Source of the DNA: Bacteroidota bacterium
GTDB taxonomy: Bacteria; Bacteroidota; Ignavibacteria; Tepidaquicellales; Tepidaquicellaceae
Assembly (NCBI GenBank): GCA_023429265.1
Contig: JAEYVS010000072.1
Location: 1 to 8,121, forward strand
DNA: 8,121 nucleotides
Direction of reading: 5' to 3'
Shown here: piece by piece, positions 1 through 6,624 of the stretch
How positions within the stretch are numbered: position 1 is the stretch's first letter
Layout: every line of letters begins with the position of its first letter
Program-made: the position numbers and the translations under genes
The notes under the pieces: model-generated
Databases searched by the model: none
What the model saw: the letters and a program-made list of their open reading frames with translations, nothing else
Told to the model about the DNA's origin: nothing

Positions 1-152
1 TAATGGTCAGTTTTATATATCTGGGCTTTGTTCAAATATCCCAGGTTTTCGGTGATAATGGGGATATAAATCCCGTACTCACTGCATGGCTGGCAAATAT
101 AATATTTATCATCATATCGCTTTTAAATTTCTGGAGATTAGAACGGGAATAG
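1..152 (+). CDS. LptF/LptG-family LPS export permease, C-terminal fragment
   Basis: Only the last 49 codons are present; the gene runs off the left edge, and the reading frame has codons starting at position 3. The visible end holds a polar loop with GDNGDINPVL, then AWLAN and a hydrophobic helix (about IIFIIISLLNFW), then a short charged tail, RLERE, before TAG at 150. The pattern 'G..pP.laaWlaN.if', a last membrane helix and a short charged end is the usual C-terminus of YjgP/YjgQ (LptF/LptG) permeases. In that family LptF and LptG form the inner-membrane part of the LptB2FG ABC transporter, which extracts lipopolysaccharide and passes it to the periplasmic bridge. The fragment is too short to tell LptF from LptG, so no symbol is given. 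The stop lies 9 bases from the stop of the convergent DUF3467 gene, and no terminator is visible between them. Confidence 0.85.
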   Translation, partial: MVSFIYLGFVQISQVFGDNGDINPVLTAWLANIIFIIISLLNFWRLERE

Positions 153-161
153 AATTTCTAA

Positions 162-500
162 TTAATTAATTTTCTCGTCTTTAGGATTTGTAGGCGCCTG
201 AAATCCCAATCCCCCATCTGCGATCTGATTGTGTATTTTTATTTCTCCGAATTGATTTTCAAATCGTTTAATATTTTCACCGAGAGCATTCAGAAAGAGT
301 TTAGCATGCTGTGGGGTCATTATTATGCGTGACTGAACTTTTGCTTTGGGAACACCGGGGACGACACGGGTAAAGTCCATTATGAATTCCGCCGGTGAAT
401 GAGTTATAATAACGAGATTGGAATATGTGCCTTCCGCAGTTTTTTCATCGAGTTCTATATTGATTTGCTGTTGTCCCGGGGGATTTTGATTTTCGTCCAT
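162..500 (-). CDS. DUF3467 family small protein
   Basis: This encodes 112 residues starting at the ATG at 500-498 (MDENQNPPG). The frame stays open to 746, but the extra 82 residues are low-complexity, rich in F, I, K and N, and cover the hairpins of the non-coding leader. The start at 500 is where family similarity and normal composition begin. The core shows features I associate with DUF3467: GTYSNLVIITHSPAEF (about residues 26-41), DF.RVVPGVPKAKV (about 43-57), RIIMTPQHAK (about 59-68) and a helix LNALGENIKRFENQFG. There is no signal peptide or membrane segment, so it is probably cytoplasmic. The family has no established function that I know of. No good Shine-Dalgarno sequence precedes the start. 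The gene stands alone on its strand, downstream of a leader with a terminator-like hairpin (581-617), so its expression may be attenuated. The family call is from memory of motifs. Confidence 0.88.
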   Translation of the reverse strand: MDENQNPPGQQQINIELDEKTAEGTYSNLVIITHSPAEFIMDFTRVVPGVPKAKVQSRIIMTPQHAKLFLNALGENIKRFENQFGEIKIHNQIADGGLGFQAPTNPKDEKIN

Positions 501-580
501 TATATTGTGTTTGATTATGTCTAAATTATTTTTTTTACCATTAAGATTAAAGTCAGGATAGAATCTAAAGTTTTGGACAT

Positions 581-617
581 AAAAAAAGAGTACTCCCCCT
601 ACCACAAGAGAGTACCC
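581..617 (-). terminator. Intrinsic terminator in the leader of the DUF3467 gene
   Basis: Read on the minus strand, GGGTACTC (617-610) pairs with GAGTACTC (595-588) over 8 positions, one of them G-U. The stem can extend inward by four mostly G-U pairs around the loop GTGGTA. A run of seven T residues follows at once (587-581). Stem plus U-run is the standard form of a Rho-independent terminator, and it works only leftward, because no T-run follows in the plus direction. No minus-strand gene is visible upstream for it to terminate. It therefore probably ends a short leader or small RNA about 80 bases before the DUF3467 start codon. It may form in competition with the hairpin at 625-645. Confidence 0.6.
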
Positions 618-624
618 TTCGATA

Positions 625-645
625 TACTCCGAATGGATCGGAGTA
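625..645 (-). promoter_or_regulatory. Leader hairpin that can compete with the terminator
   Basis: A perfect 8-bp inverted repeat, TACTCCGA (625-632) and TCGGAGTA (638-645), encloses a 5-base loop. On the minus strand it lies 7 bases before the terminator stem. The 3' arm of this hairpin on the minus strand contains GGAGTA, and GAGTA can pair with TACTC in the first arm of the terminator (614-610). The 5' arm, TACTCC, can likewise pair with GGAGTA in the second terminator arm. The two hairpins could therefore be rearranged into alternatives, as in attenuators and riboswitches. I do not recognise a known riboswitch class. The pairing is seen in the sequence; the regulatory role is inferred. 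As a DNA palindrome it could also be a protein binding site. Confidence 0.4.
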
Positions 646-674
646 AATTGAGGTAAGAAATGAGAAATATGAAC

Positions 675-704
675 AAATTTAATGCATATTTTTGAATATG
701 ACAA
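675..704 (-). promoter_or_regulatory. Putative promoter for the DUF3467 leader
   Basis: On the minus strand, TTGTCA (704-699) is followed after 17 bases by TAAATT (681-676). This is a reasonable -35/-10 pair, with the first box one base from TTGACA. The second box, extended to TAAATTTG, also fits the TAnnTTTG box described for Bacteroidota promoters. Transcription would begin near 668-670, just before the hairpin at 645-625, so the first transcribed segment would be hairpin plus terminator, about 90 nt. The placement supports the leader model, but AT-rich DNA gives promoter-like matches often. Confidence 0.4.
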
Positions 705-802
705 GGGGAATTTATGGAATATTATTAATTTTTTGCTAAAAATCACATTTTTTGTAATAGGTAAAATGCGGGGAAAGGGTTTTAGAATTGGAATTATTAT
801 TC

Positions 803-823
803 TAATTTATAATTGATAAATTA
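803..823 (+). promoter_or_regulatory. TATAAT-like box inside an AT-rich palindrome upstream of the sugar kinase
   Basis: TATAAT at 808-813 matches the -10 consensus and lies 37 bases before the kinase ATG at 851. No good -35 box is seen 16-18 bases upstream. The box sits in a perfect 8-bp inverted repeat, TAATTTAT (803-810) and ATAAATTA (816-823), with loop AATTG. The overlap could mark an operator covering the promoter. Both elements are made almost only of A and T in an AT-rich gap, so chance is a serious alternative. Apart from this and the minus-strand leader, I see no feature in the 501-850 gap. Confidence 0.25.
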
Positions 824-850
824 AACTTTAGAAATCAAAAAAAATTGTAA

Positions 851-1771
851 ATGAGCTTTTTAGTTGTTGGTTCAGTAGCATTTGATACGATCGAAACTCC
901 ATTTGGAAAGGCAGAGCGGGTTATTGGTGGTTCGGCTACTTTTATTTCTCTTACTGCGAGTTACTTTACGAATGATGTGAAACTAATAGGTATTGTGGGA
1001 AATGATTTTCCACAAGAAGAGATTAAATTTTTAAGTTCAAAAGGGATAGATGTTTCCGGATTGGAAACTCATCCGGACAAAAAATCCTTTTTCTGGCACG
1101 GCAAGTATCATTTTGATTTGAATACTAGAGACACGCTTGTAACGGAATTAAATGCTCTTGAAGATTTTAACCCGGTGGTTCCTGATAGTTTTAAAGATGC
1201 AGAGTATATCTGCCTGGGTAACATTGTTCCTGCCTTACAGCAAAGCGTTATAAAACAGCTAAACAACCCAAAGCTTATTGCGATTGATACAATGAACTTC
1301 TGGATAGAAAGTGCTAAGGATGACCTGATAGAGACATTGAAACTTGTAAATATTATGATAATAAATGACAGTGAAGCAAGAGAGCTTACAGGTGAATATA
1401 ATCTGGTTACAGCGGCTAGAAAGATTTTAACGATGGGACCGCAAATAGTTGTAATAAAAAAAGGAGAACATGGAGCATTATTATTTACAGATGATATAAT
1501 GTTTTCCGCTCCTGCATATCCGCTTGAAGCAGTATATGATCCGACAGGAGCAGGTGATACTTTTGCCGGAGGGTTTATGGGCTGGCTTGCAAAAACAGGA
1601 AGCATGGAACCGGAGAACCTCCGTCTGGCTATGATATACGGCAGCGCGATGGCATCAATATGCGTGGAGAAATTTTCAATAGATGCTCTCAGGGATCTCA
1701 ATAAAACGCAGATAACGGATAGGTTCAGGGAATTTATGCAGCTTACCCGTTTTGAGAATATTGAAATTTAA
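851..1771 (+). CDS. PfkB/ribokinase-family sugar kinase
   Basis: This 306-residue protein has the usual length for a PfkB-family carbohydrate kinase, an ATP-dependent enzyme that phosphorylates a sugar or nucleoside in the cytoplasm. Visible marks are the N-terminal strand and substrate region (FLVVGSVAFDTIETPFG), the glycine pair VIGGSAT (about 24-30) of the first PfkB signature, the NDSE box at 172-175 (NxxE, for Mg-phosphate), KKGEHGALL (203-211) and the second signature DPTGAGDTFAGGF (230-242). Asp236 in GAGD is the expected catalytic base. The DTMNFWIE stretch (146-153) is, from memory, typical of a subgroup whose substrate is not settled, so no specific sugar is assigned. The ATG at 851 follows an A-rich stretch with no Shine-Dalgarno. 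It is first in a possible kinase-recO-htrA transcript, with recO 72 bases downstream and no terminator between. Confidence 0.92.
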   Translation: MSFLVVGSVAFDTIETPFGKAERVIGGSATFISLTASYFTNDVKLIGIVGNDFPQEEIKFLSSKGIDVSGLETHPDKKSFFWHGKYHFDLNTRDTLVTELNALEDFNPVVPDSFKDAEYICLGNIVPALQQSVIKQLNNPKLIAIDTMNFWIESAKDDLIETLKLVNIMIINDSEARELTGEYNLVTAARKILTMGPQIVVIKKGEHGALLFTDDIMFSAPAYPLEAVYDPTGAGDTFAGGFMGWLAKTGSMEPENLRLAMIYGSAMASICVEKFSIDALRDLNKTQITDRFREFMQLTRFENIEI

Positions 1772-1843
1772 ATTTATATTTTTTAAAATTGTATAGTCCC
1801 CTGCCGGAAAATAGCAGGTGAAACAAGGAAAAACGGCTCCCGT

Positions 1844-2548
1844 ATGAGTATAGTAAAGGCTGATGCTTTAGTTATAAAAGGATTCCGGTATGGTGATTCA
1901 AGTAAGATAATTACGGTTTTTTCCAGGGAATTTGGTAAGTTTAATGCATTGGTGAAAAGTACCAGGAATTTGAAATCGCGGACAAGTGGAGTTTTTGACA
2001 ATTTGAACAGAATCTCGGTATTTTTCAACAGGAAAGAAAACAGGGATCTGCAGTTCTTTTCAAAAGGTGATTGTATTAATTCGTATCCCGGTATTAAAAA
2101 CAGTCTGGATAGACTCTCAACTGCTTACAGGATAGCAGAACTTATTAATTACTGTACCCAAGATTATGACACTAATGATGAACTTTATGATCTTATCGAG
2201 GAATGTATGGCTGCTCTGGACACGGTCAAAGGCGACTGTAAGGCTAACCTGGTGTATTTTCAGGCAAACCTGACAAAAACTCTGGGTATTAAACCGGATC
2301 TGGTCGATATGAATCTAATAGATAATGTCAGAAAAAATGAAACTTTTAAGTCTGCAAATGCATTAAAATTAAGTACAATAGAGTGTCAGACAGTAAATAG
2401 TTTCTGGGAACGCAGAATGGACATTTCAGGGGTTGATGAGATAAATTTCGAACAGATAAGCGATAAATTTGACGGCTACCTGTCAGGGCATCTGGATATG
2501 GGAAGGAATCTGAAAACTAAAAATATATTTCATGAATTGAATTTCTGA
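1844..2548 (+). CDS. recO: DNA repair protein RecO
   Basis: This is a 234-residue protein, close to the usual RecO length of about 240. RecO acts with RecR in the RecFOR pathway: it loads RecA on SSB-coated gapped DNA and can anneal complementary strands. The N-terminal OB-fold is clear, with ADALVIKGFRYGDSSKIITVFSREFGK (about 6-32) matching the 'a.VL..r.ygE.d.iv.lfT.e.Gk' pattern of the family. The region 85-150 gives the helical part (AYRIAELINYC, ANLVYFQANLTKTLGIKPDL), and the C-terminus, GYLSGHLDMGRNLKTKNI, is also typical. The C4 zinc cluster that many RecO proteins carry after 'lG..P.l' is absent; its five cysteines are scattered. This is a known variation and does not by itself suggest loss of function. 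The ATG at 1844 is preceded by AAGGAA at 1825-1830, about 13 bases away, a weak ribosome site. Confidence 0.9.
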   Translation: MSIVKADALVIKGFRYGDSSKIITVFSREFGKFNALVKSTRNLKSRTSGVFDNLNRISVFFNRKENRDLQFFSKGDCINSYPGIKNSLDRLSTAYRIAELINYCTQDYDTNDELYDLIEECMAALDTVKGDCKANLVYFQANLTKTLGIKPDLVDMNLIDNVRKNETFKSANALKLSTIECQTVNSFWERRMDISGVDEINFEQISDKFDGYLSGHLDMGRNLKTKNIFHELNF

Positions 2549-2598
2549 TACCATTTATTTTACATTTAAAGAAAATTTTACACAATGGAGATATAATT

Positions 2599-4104
2599 AT
2601 GTCAAAAAAAGAAATTTCAAAAAAATTTGTTTTGAGTTCAGCTTTAGTGCTGATCATAGCTCTTACATTTGGGGCGGTATTGCTTGCCAGTCTTAATACA
2701 GGTAGTATTCTGGTAGCAGATTCGAGGGTCGATTTTAAGACAACCCCTCCTATAGCAAATGAAAATCCAACTGTAAGAGAATTAAATAATGCCTTCATTG
2801 AGGTTTCAGAAAAGGTTACTCCTGCAACTGTATTCATTGAAGTAACTACTAAAGGAAACAATGATAAAGAAAGGAATGATCTGGAGTTTTTCTTTGGTCC
2901 GGATATGAATGATATGCCCAGCCAGGGTTCAGGATCGGGAGTAATAATAAGCAGTGATGGATACATTATGACGAATAACCACGTTGTGTCAAAAGCTACT
3001 GATGATGGCATCAGGGTTGTGCTTACGGATAAAAGAGAGTTTAATGCAAAGCTGATTGGAACGGACCCCAATACTGATATTGCGGTCATTAAGATAGACG
3101 CTTCAGATCTGCCGGTTGCCTCAGTAGGAAATTCCGATGATGTGAGGGTTGGTGAGTGGGTACTTGCCATTGGTAATCCCCTTGGATTAAACAATACTGT
3201 AACTGCAGGTATAGTATCCGCCATAGGCAGAAATATCAGAATGGGAGACAGCTACTCCATAAATAATTTCATACAAACAGACGCAGTGATCAATCCGGGT
3301 AACAGCGGAGGAGCATTGGTTGATATGAACGGTTATGTAGTTGGCATTAATGCAGCGATAAAGACTAATACAGGGTATTATCAGGGGTATGGTTTTGCTA
3401 TTCCGATTAATATGGCTAAGGATGTAGCCCAGGAATTAATAGAAAAAGGTGAAGTAAAACGTGGTTACATTGGAGTTTCGATTAAAGATGTCGATATAAA
3501 AGAAGCCAGAGGTCTTGGTTTAAATGAACCTAAAGGTGTTCTTATTCAAGGAGTTCAACCGGGTAGCGGAGGTGAGGAGGCCGGTTTAAAAATCGGCGAT
3601 GTAATTTTAAAAATTGATGGACAGGAAGTAAACGCATCTAACCAACTCCAGACAGTAATAGGATCAAAGGATCCGGGCGATGTTGTGGATGTTTTGGTTT
3701 TCAGAGACGGTGGGACTTTTGATACAAAAGTCACTTTGAAAGAAGCTCAACAGCCGAGTGATCCTGTCTCAAACAACGAGCTTGAACCACAGAAAGGTAA
3801 CCCTGACTTAAATTCAAAGTCCATAGAAAGTGTGGGGATGAAAGTAACAGATATGACAGGCTCAATGCTCAGCAAATATGGTGTATCTAATGGAGTATAT
3901 GTCGTTTCTGTTGCGACATATTCTGAAGCATTCAATAGAGGGCTCAGAGAGGGTTTGGTTATAACTGAAGCCGATAAGAAAAAAATTGACAGCGTACAGG
4001 ACCTTATTGACCAATTTAATAATAAAAGATCAGGTGATGTAGTAATGCTAAGAGTCATTACTCCAAATCAAGATGCCAGATTGATAGCGCTGGAAATTAA
4101 CTAA
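2599..4104 (+). CDS. htrA: HtrA/Deg-family periplasmic serine protease with two PDZ domains
   Basis: This 501-residue protein belongs to the DegP/DegQ/HtrA family, which degrades or refolds misfolded envelope proteins. A hydrophobic segment at about 10-31 is a signal sequence or uncleaved anchor; no clear cleavage site is seen. The trypsin-like domain follows, with the triad in canonical contexts: His128 (TNNHVV), Asp160 (NTDIAVIK) and Ser236 (NPGNSGGAL). Spacing is close to that of E. coli DegP. PDZ1 spans about 285-382 with the carboxylate-binding loop at YIGV (290-293). A more divergent PDZ2 covers about 405-500, after a Pro/Asn/Glu-rich linker. GGAG at 2587-2590, 8 bases before the ATG at 2599, is one of the few good ribosome sites here and supports the start. 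It lies 50 bases after recO and is closed by the terminator at 4124. It could be DegP or DegQ in function. Confidence 0.94.
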   Translation: MSKKEISKKFVLSSALVLIIALTFGAVLLASLNTGSILVADSRVDFKTTPPIANENPTVRELNNAFIEVSEKVTPATVFIEVTTKGNNDKERNDLEFFFGPDMNDMPSQGSGSGVIISSDGYIMTNNHVVSKATDDGIRVVLTDKREFNAKLIGTDPNTDIAVIKIDASDLPVASVGNSDDVRVGEWVLAIGNPLGLNNTVTAGIVSAIGRNIRMGDSYSINNFIQTDAVINPGNSGGALVDMNGYVVGINAAIKTNTGYYQGYGFAIPINMAKDVAQELIEKGEVKRGYIGVSIKDVDIKEARGLGLNEPKGVLIQGVQPGSGGEEAGLKIGDVILKIDGQEVNASNQLQTVIGSKDPGDVVDVLVFRDGGTFDTKVTLKEAQQPSDPVSNNELEPQKGNPDLNSKSIESVGMKVTDMTGSMLSKYGVSNGVYVVSVATYSEAFNRGLREGLVITEADKKKIDSVQDLIDQFNNKRSGDVVMLRVITPNQDARLIALEIN

Positions 4105-4123
4105 GAATTTTAAAATCTTTTAT

Positions 4124-4163
4124 AAAAAGCTGTATAAATTTATTCGGTTTATACAGCTTTTTT
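4124..4163 (+). terminator. Intrinsic terminator after htrA
   Basis: A perfect 15-bp stem pairs 4124-4138 (AAAAAGCTGTATAAA) with 4148-4162 (TTTATACAGCTTTTT) around a 9-base loop, ending in a run of seven T residues (4157-4163). It starts 19 bases after the htrA stop and probably ends the kinase-recO-htrA group. The A-run on the other side lets it act in both directions in principle, but no convergent gene is present here. Confidence 0.88.
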
Positions 4164-4210
4164 AATGCCCTCTGTTGAAATTTAATATTCCTTTGATTAT
4201 TGTGTGCAAC

Positions 4211-4253
4211 TTTATTTATTTAATAACTATATTATGAGGTTTAAATAAATAAA
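4211..4253. repeat. Perfect 13-bp AT-only inverted repeat before the metalloprotease
   Basis: TTTATTTATTTAA at 4211-4223 is repeated in exact inverted form as TTAAATAAATAAA at 4241-4253, with 17 bases between them. The second arm ends 10 bases before the metalloprotease ATG at 4264. In RNA it would be a weak all-AU hairpin near the ribosome site; in DNA it is a long dyad that could be an operator. TATATT at 4228-4233 in the spacer could be a -10 box, but no matching -35 is seen. It is not a terminator, because no T-run follows. Low complexity makes chance possible. Confidence 0.45.
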
Positions 4254-4263
4254 TATTAATAAT

Positions 4264-6492
4264 ATGCATAAATATTTACTGACTATCCTGATGTTGGGAT
4301 TAATGGCTGTTGGGGCTAAAGCGCAGTATGTTTCGAGCGATCTATTCTCCCCTTCTGAGTTTAATTATGACCGGGTTTCACAGAATGTGGAAGGAGCAAC
4401 ACTTCTAAAGTTGAATGAAACTGCATTCTCAGAAATCTTCACCGGAAGACCATATCGGGTTAACCTGAATATCCCAGTTGATGGTTTGAATAATGCAAAT
4501 ATTTCACTTGAAAGGTTTGAAGTGCTTACACCTGGTGCTAAAGGAATTGAAATGACTGCTTCCGGACAAAAAGAATTTTCTCTTAGAGAACTTGTAGTTT
4601 CCTATACCGGAAGTGTAGATGGAATCCCAAACAGTTATATTAGTCTTAACTTTTCCATAAATGGGATCAGTGGAATAATGGTTACTCCATATGAAAGATA
4701 TGTAATTGGTAAAATGGAAAGTATGGGTGAGAATGATTATTTATTATTCAGAGAAAGTAAGATAAAGATGCAAAATGATTTTTCCTGTGCTACAAGTGAC
4801 GAAATGACAGAAGAAACGAAACAGCTTATATCAACATTAGATGGTGATATGAGCGGTTTGACAGATGATATACGGCAGGCAAATATAGCCCTCGACCTCG
4901 ATTTTGCGACTTACAATAGATTCGGTACGGTTAATGCCACTTCAGCATATGCCATATCCCTTATTTCTACAGTCTCAATTCTTTATTTAAGGGAGATGAA
5001 TATAAAATTAAGTGTTCCTCACGTCAATGTCTGGACTACTGCAGATCCATATACCGGAACGGGTTCAAATACAATCCTGACACAATTTAGGTCTTATTGG
5101 AATGCAAATAATTCAGGTATACAGAGAACATTAGCTCATTTGATCAGCACCCGTGCAGGAGGACTTGGCGGAATAGCATATTTGAATGTATTATGCGCAA
5201 GTACTTCAAATGGATCTGGCTATGGATTTAGTAATACTAATGGCGGTTTTAACCAGATCCCAACATATTCCTGGGATGTTTTTGTTGTTGCTCACGAATT
5301 AGGACATAATTTTGGCTCACCGCATACTTTCGCCTGCAGCTGGCCTGGTGGTCCGATTGATACGTGTTATCAGGTTGAAGGAAATTGTTATAATGGTCCA
5401 ACAATTCCAATCGTTGGGACTATAATGAGCTACTGTCATTTATCCGCAGGTGCTAAACTTGAATTCGGTCCACTTCCCCGGGAATTGATAAGAACCCGGG
5501 CAGAATCAGCAGGATGTATGACAAGTATTTCGGATCAGGTTATAGTAGCTTTCCCAAATGGTGGTGAGTCATTCAGAACATATAATTCTACACCAATTAT
5601 CTGGGGTGCAGGATTTACAGGAAATGTCAATGTCGAATTATCAACAGATAATGGAAGTACCTGGGTTACTTTACAGAATAATATTCCAGCTTCTCAAAAT
5701 GAATATGTTTGGAATATTCCAAATATGGACACTACGTTGCAGGCCAAGATACGAGTCTATAATTCATCTAATCCGTCGATCGGAGATACGTCAGATGCTG
5801 CTTTTTCGATATATGAAAATTTATCAATGGTAGGAATGTCTTTGCTTTCTCCGCCAACCTGGACAAAATTTTTTACGAGTCCGGGAGATACCACATCTCA
5901 GCAATTTATATGGAAAAAAGCCGGTCAGCATCCCGATGTAAGATATAAATGGAGTATTAAGAAAATTGGAGGTTCAGAGGAATATTTCTTCACTTCAAAT
6001 AATTCCGGTATTGATACATCTATGATAGTAACCAGAGGGTTTCTTGATTCAATTGGAAGAAATGTATTCGGATTTAATTCGGGAGATTCCGTTGCTTGTA
6101 CTTGGAGGGCCTGGGCATATAATGGACACGATTCTTTACCTTCAAATATTTACATAATGGTTATCGCGGATAATGATGTTGGAATTAATACAATCAGCCA
6201 GGAAATACCGGGTGAATTTAAATTATTTAACAACTATCCAAACCCATTCAATCCTCAAACAAAAATAAACTTTGCATTGGCGAAGCAGGCATTTGTGAAT
6301 CTGAAGGTTTATGATTATTTGGGTAGAGAGGTAGCTGAACTAGTGAATTCAGATCTGTCAGCAGGTACATATTCGGCTGATTTTAATGCTCTCAATGGAG
6401 CATTGTCCAGCGGGGTGTACTTCTATAGAATTTCAGCGCAATACTCAAATGGAACATATACAGATGTTAAAAGGATGATGTTAATCAAATAA
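4264..6492 (+). CDS. Secreted reprolysin-like zinc metalloprotease with T9SS sorting domain
   Basis: This 742-residue exported enzyme belongs to the metzincin clan. A signal peptide covers about 1-20 (cut likely after AKA, before QYVSS). Residues about 21-200 look like a propeptide. The catalytic domain runs about 203-420, with the zinc motif HELGHNFGSPH: ligands His344, His348 and His354, and catalytic Glu345. The Met-turn is GTIMSYCH, with Met388. Six cysteines (311, 358, 368, 375, 391, 418) probably form disulfides. This best fits reprolysin/ADAM-like (M12B-type) proteases of bacteria. Residues about 426-517 form an Ig-like module (AFPNGGESF...IIWGAG...ELSTDNGSTW...IRV). Residues about 525-635 form another beta module, perhaps SusE-like. 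The T9SS type A sorting domain is about 652-742 (NNYPNPFNP, VYDYLGREVAELV, SSGVYFYRI, KRMMLIK). It has its own terminator, and no Shine-Dalgarno is seen. The substrate is unknown. Confidence 0.9.
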   Translation: MHKYLLTILMLGLMAVGAKAQYVSSDLFSPSEFNYDRVSQNVEGATLLKLNETAFSEIFTGRPYRVNLNIPVDGLNNANISLERFEVLTPGAKGIEMTASGQKEFSLRELVVSYTGSVDGIPNSYISLNFSINGISGIMVTPYERYVIGKMESMGENDYLLFRESKIKMQNDFSCATSDEMTEETKQLISTLDGDMSGLTDDIRQANIALDLDFATYNRFGTVNATSAYAISLISTVSILYLREMNIKLSVPHVNVWTTADPYTGTGSNTILTQFRSYWNANNSGIQRTLAHLISTRAGGLGGIAYLNVLCASTSNGSGYGFSNTNGGFNQIPTYSWDVFVVAHELGHNFGSPHTFACSWPGGPIDTCYQVEGNCYNGPTIPIVGTIMSYCHLSAGAKLEFGPLPRELIRTRAESAGCMTSISDQVIVAFPNGGESFRTYNSTPIIWGAGFTGNVNVELSTDNGSTWVTLQNNIPASQNEYVWNIPNMDTTLQAKIRVYNSSNPSIGDTSDAAFSIYENLSMVGMSLLSPPTWTKFFTSPGDTTSQQFIWKKAGQHPDVRYKWSIKKIGGSEEYFFTSNNSGIDTSMIVTRGFLDSIGRNVFGFNSGDSVACTWRAWAYNGHDSLPSNIYIMVIADNDVGINTISQEIPGEFKLFNNYPNPFNPQTKINFALAKQAFVNLKVYDYLGREVAELVNSDLSAGTYSADFNALNGALSSGVYFYRISAQYSNGTYTDVKRMMLIK

Positions 6493-6507
6493 TTATAAAA
6501 ATTTAAT

Positions 6508-6543
6508 AAAAGTGCCTGAATTTTGTAATTTGGGCACTTTTTT
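6508..6543 (+). terminator. Intrinsic terminator after the metalloprotease
   Basis: AAAAGTGCC (6508-6516) pairs with GGCACTTTT (6533-6541), 9 perfect bp. The stem can extend inward through TGAA and TTTG with two G-U pairs to an 8-base loop. A six-T run (6538-6543) closes it. It begins 16 bases after the stop at 6492 and separates the protease from the next transcript. Confidence 0.85.
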
Positions 6544-6624
6544 ATTTAATTATATCTGAACTTTTCAGTAATTTAGTCGTATACTTATTAAGTGTGGTAT
6601 GCTCTGGTATACTGAAATTATTTA

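Noticed and set aside
501..746. Extension of the minus-strand DUF3467 frame by 82 residues to an ATG at 746
   Set aside because: The added part is low-complexity and hydrophobic/aromatic, has no likeness to the family, and runs through the promoter, hairpin and terminator structures. The internal ATG at 500 fits the family start.
766..816. Sixteen-codon frame (MRGKGFRIG...) just before the sugar kinase
   Set aside because: It is too short to judge, overlaps the TATAAT box and has no conservation evidence or good ribosome site.
1108..1701. Long minus-strand open frame opposite the sugar kinase
   Set aside because: It is a shadow of a clear PfkB gene, has no recognisable motif and has an unnatural composition.
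1800..1818. Inverted repeat CCTGC / GCAGG between the kinase and recO
   Set aside because: It is only 5 bp with a 9-base loop and no T-run, so it is not a terminator and is expected by chance.
1783..2028. Minus-strand frame of 81 codons opposite the recO start
   Set aside because: It overlaps the conserved OB-fold of RecO and shows no domain or ribosome site.
2517..3224. Minus-strand frame of 235 codons opposite htrA
   Set aside because: It covers the protease domain of HtrA in antisense, is rich in Ser/Thr/Leu as expected of a shadow, and has no motif.
3747..4058. Minus-strand frame opposite the second PDZ domain of htrA
   Set aside because: It is a shadow of a coding region with no independent support.
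5558..5833. Plus-strand frame of 91 codons inside the metalloprotease gene
   Set aside because: It is an out-of-frame shadow within the Ig-like module, and its residue make-up is unlike a real protein.
6563..6617. TTTCAGTA / TACTGAAA inverted repeat and two GTATAC palindromes before the small T9SS protein
   Set aside because: The arms are short and 39 bases apart; six-base palindromes are frequent in such AT-rich gaps.
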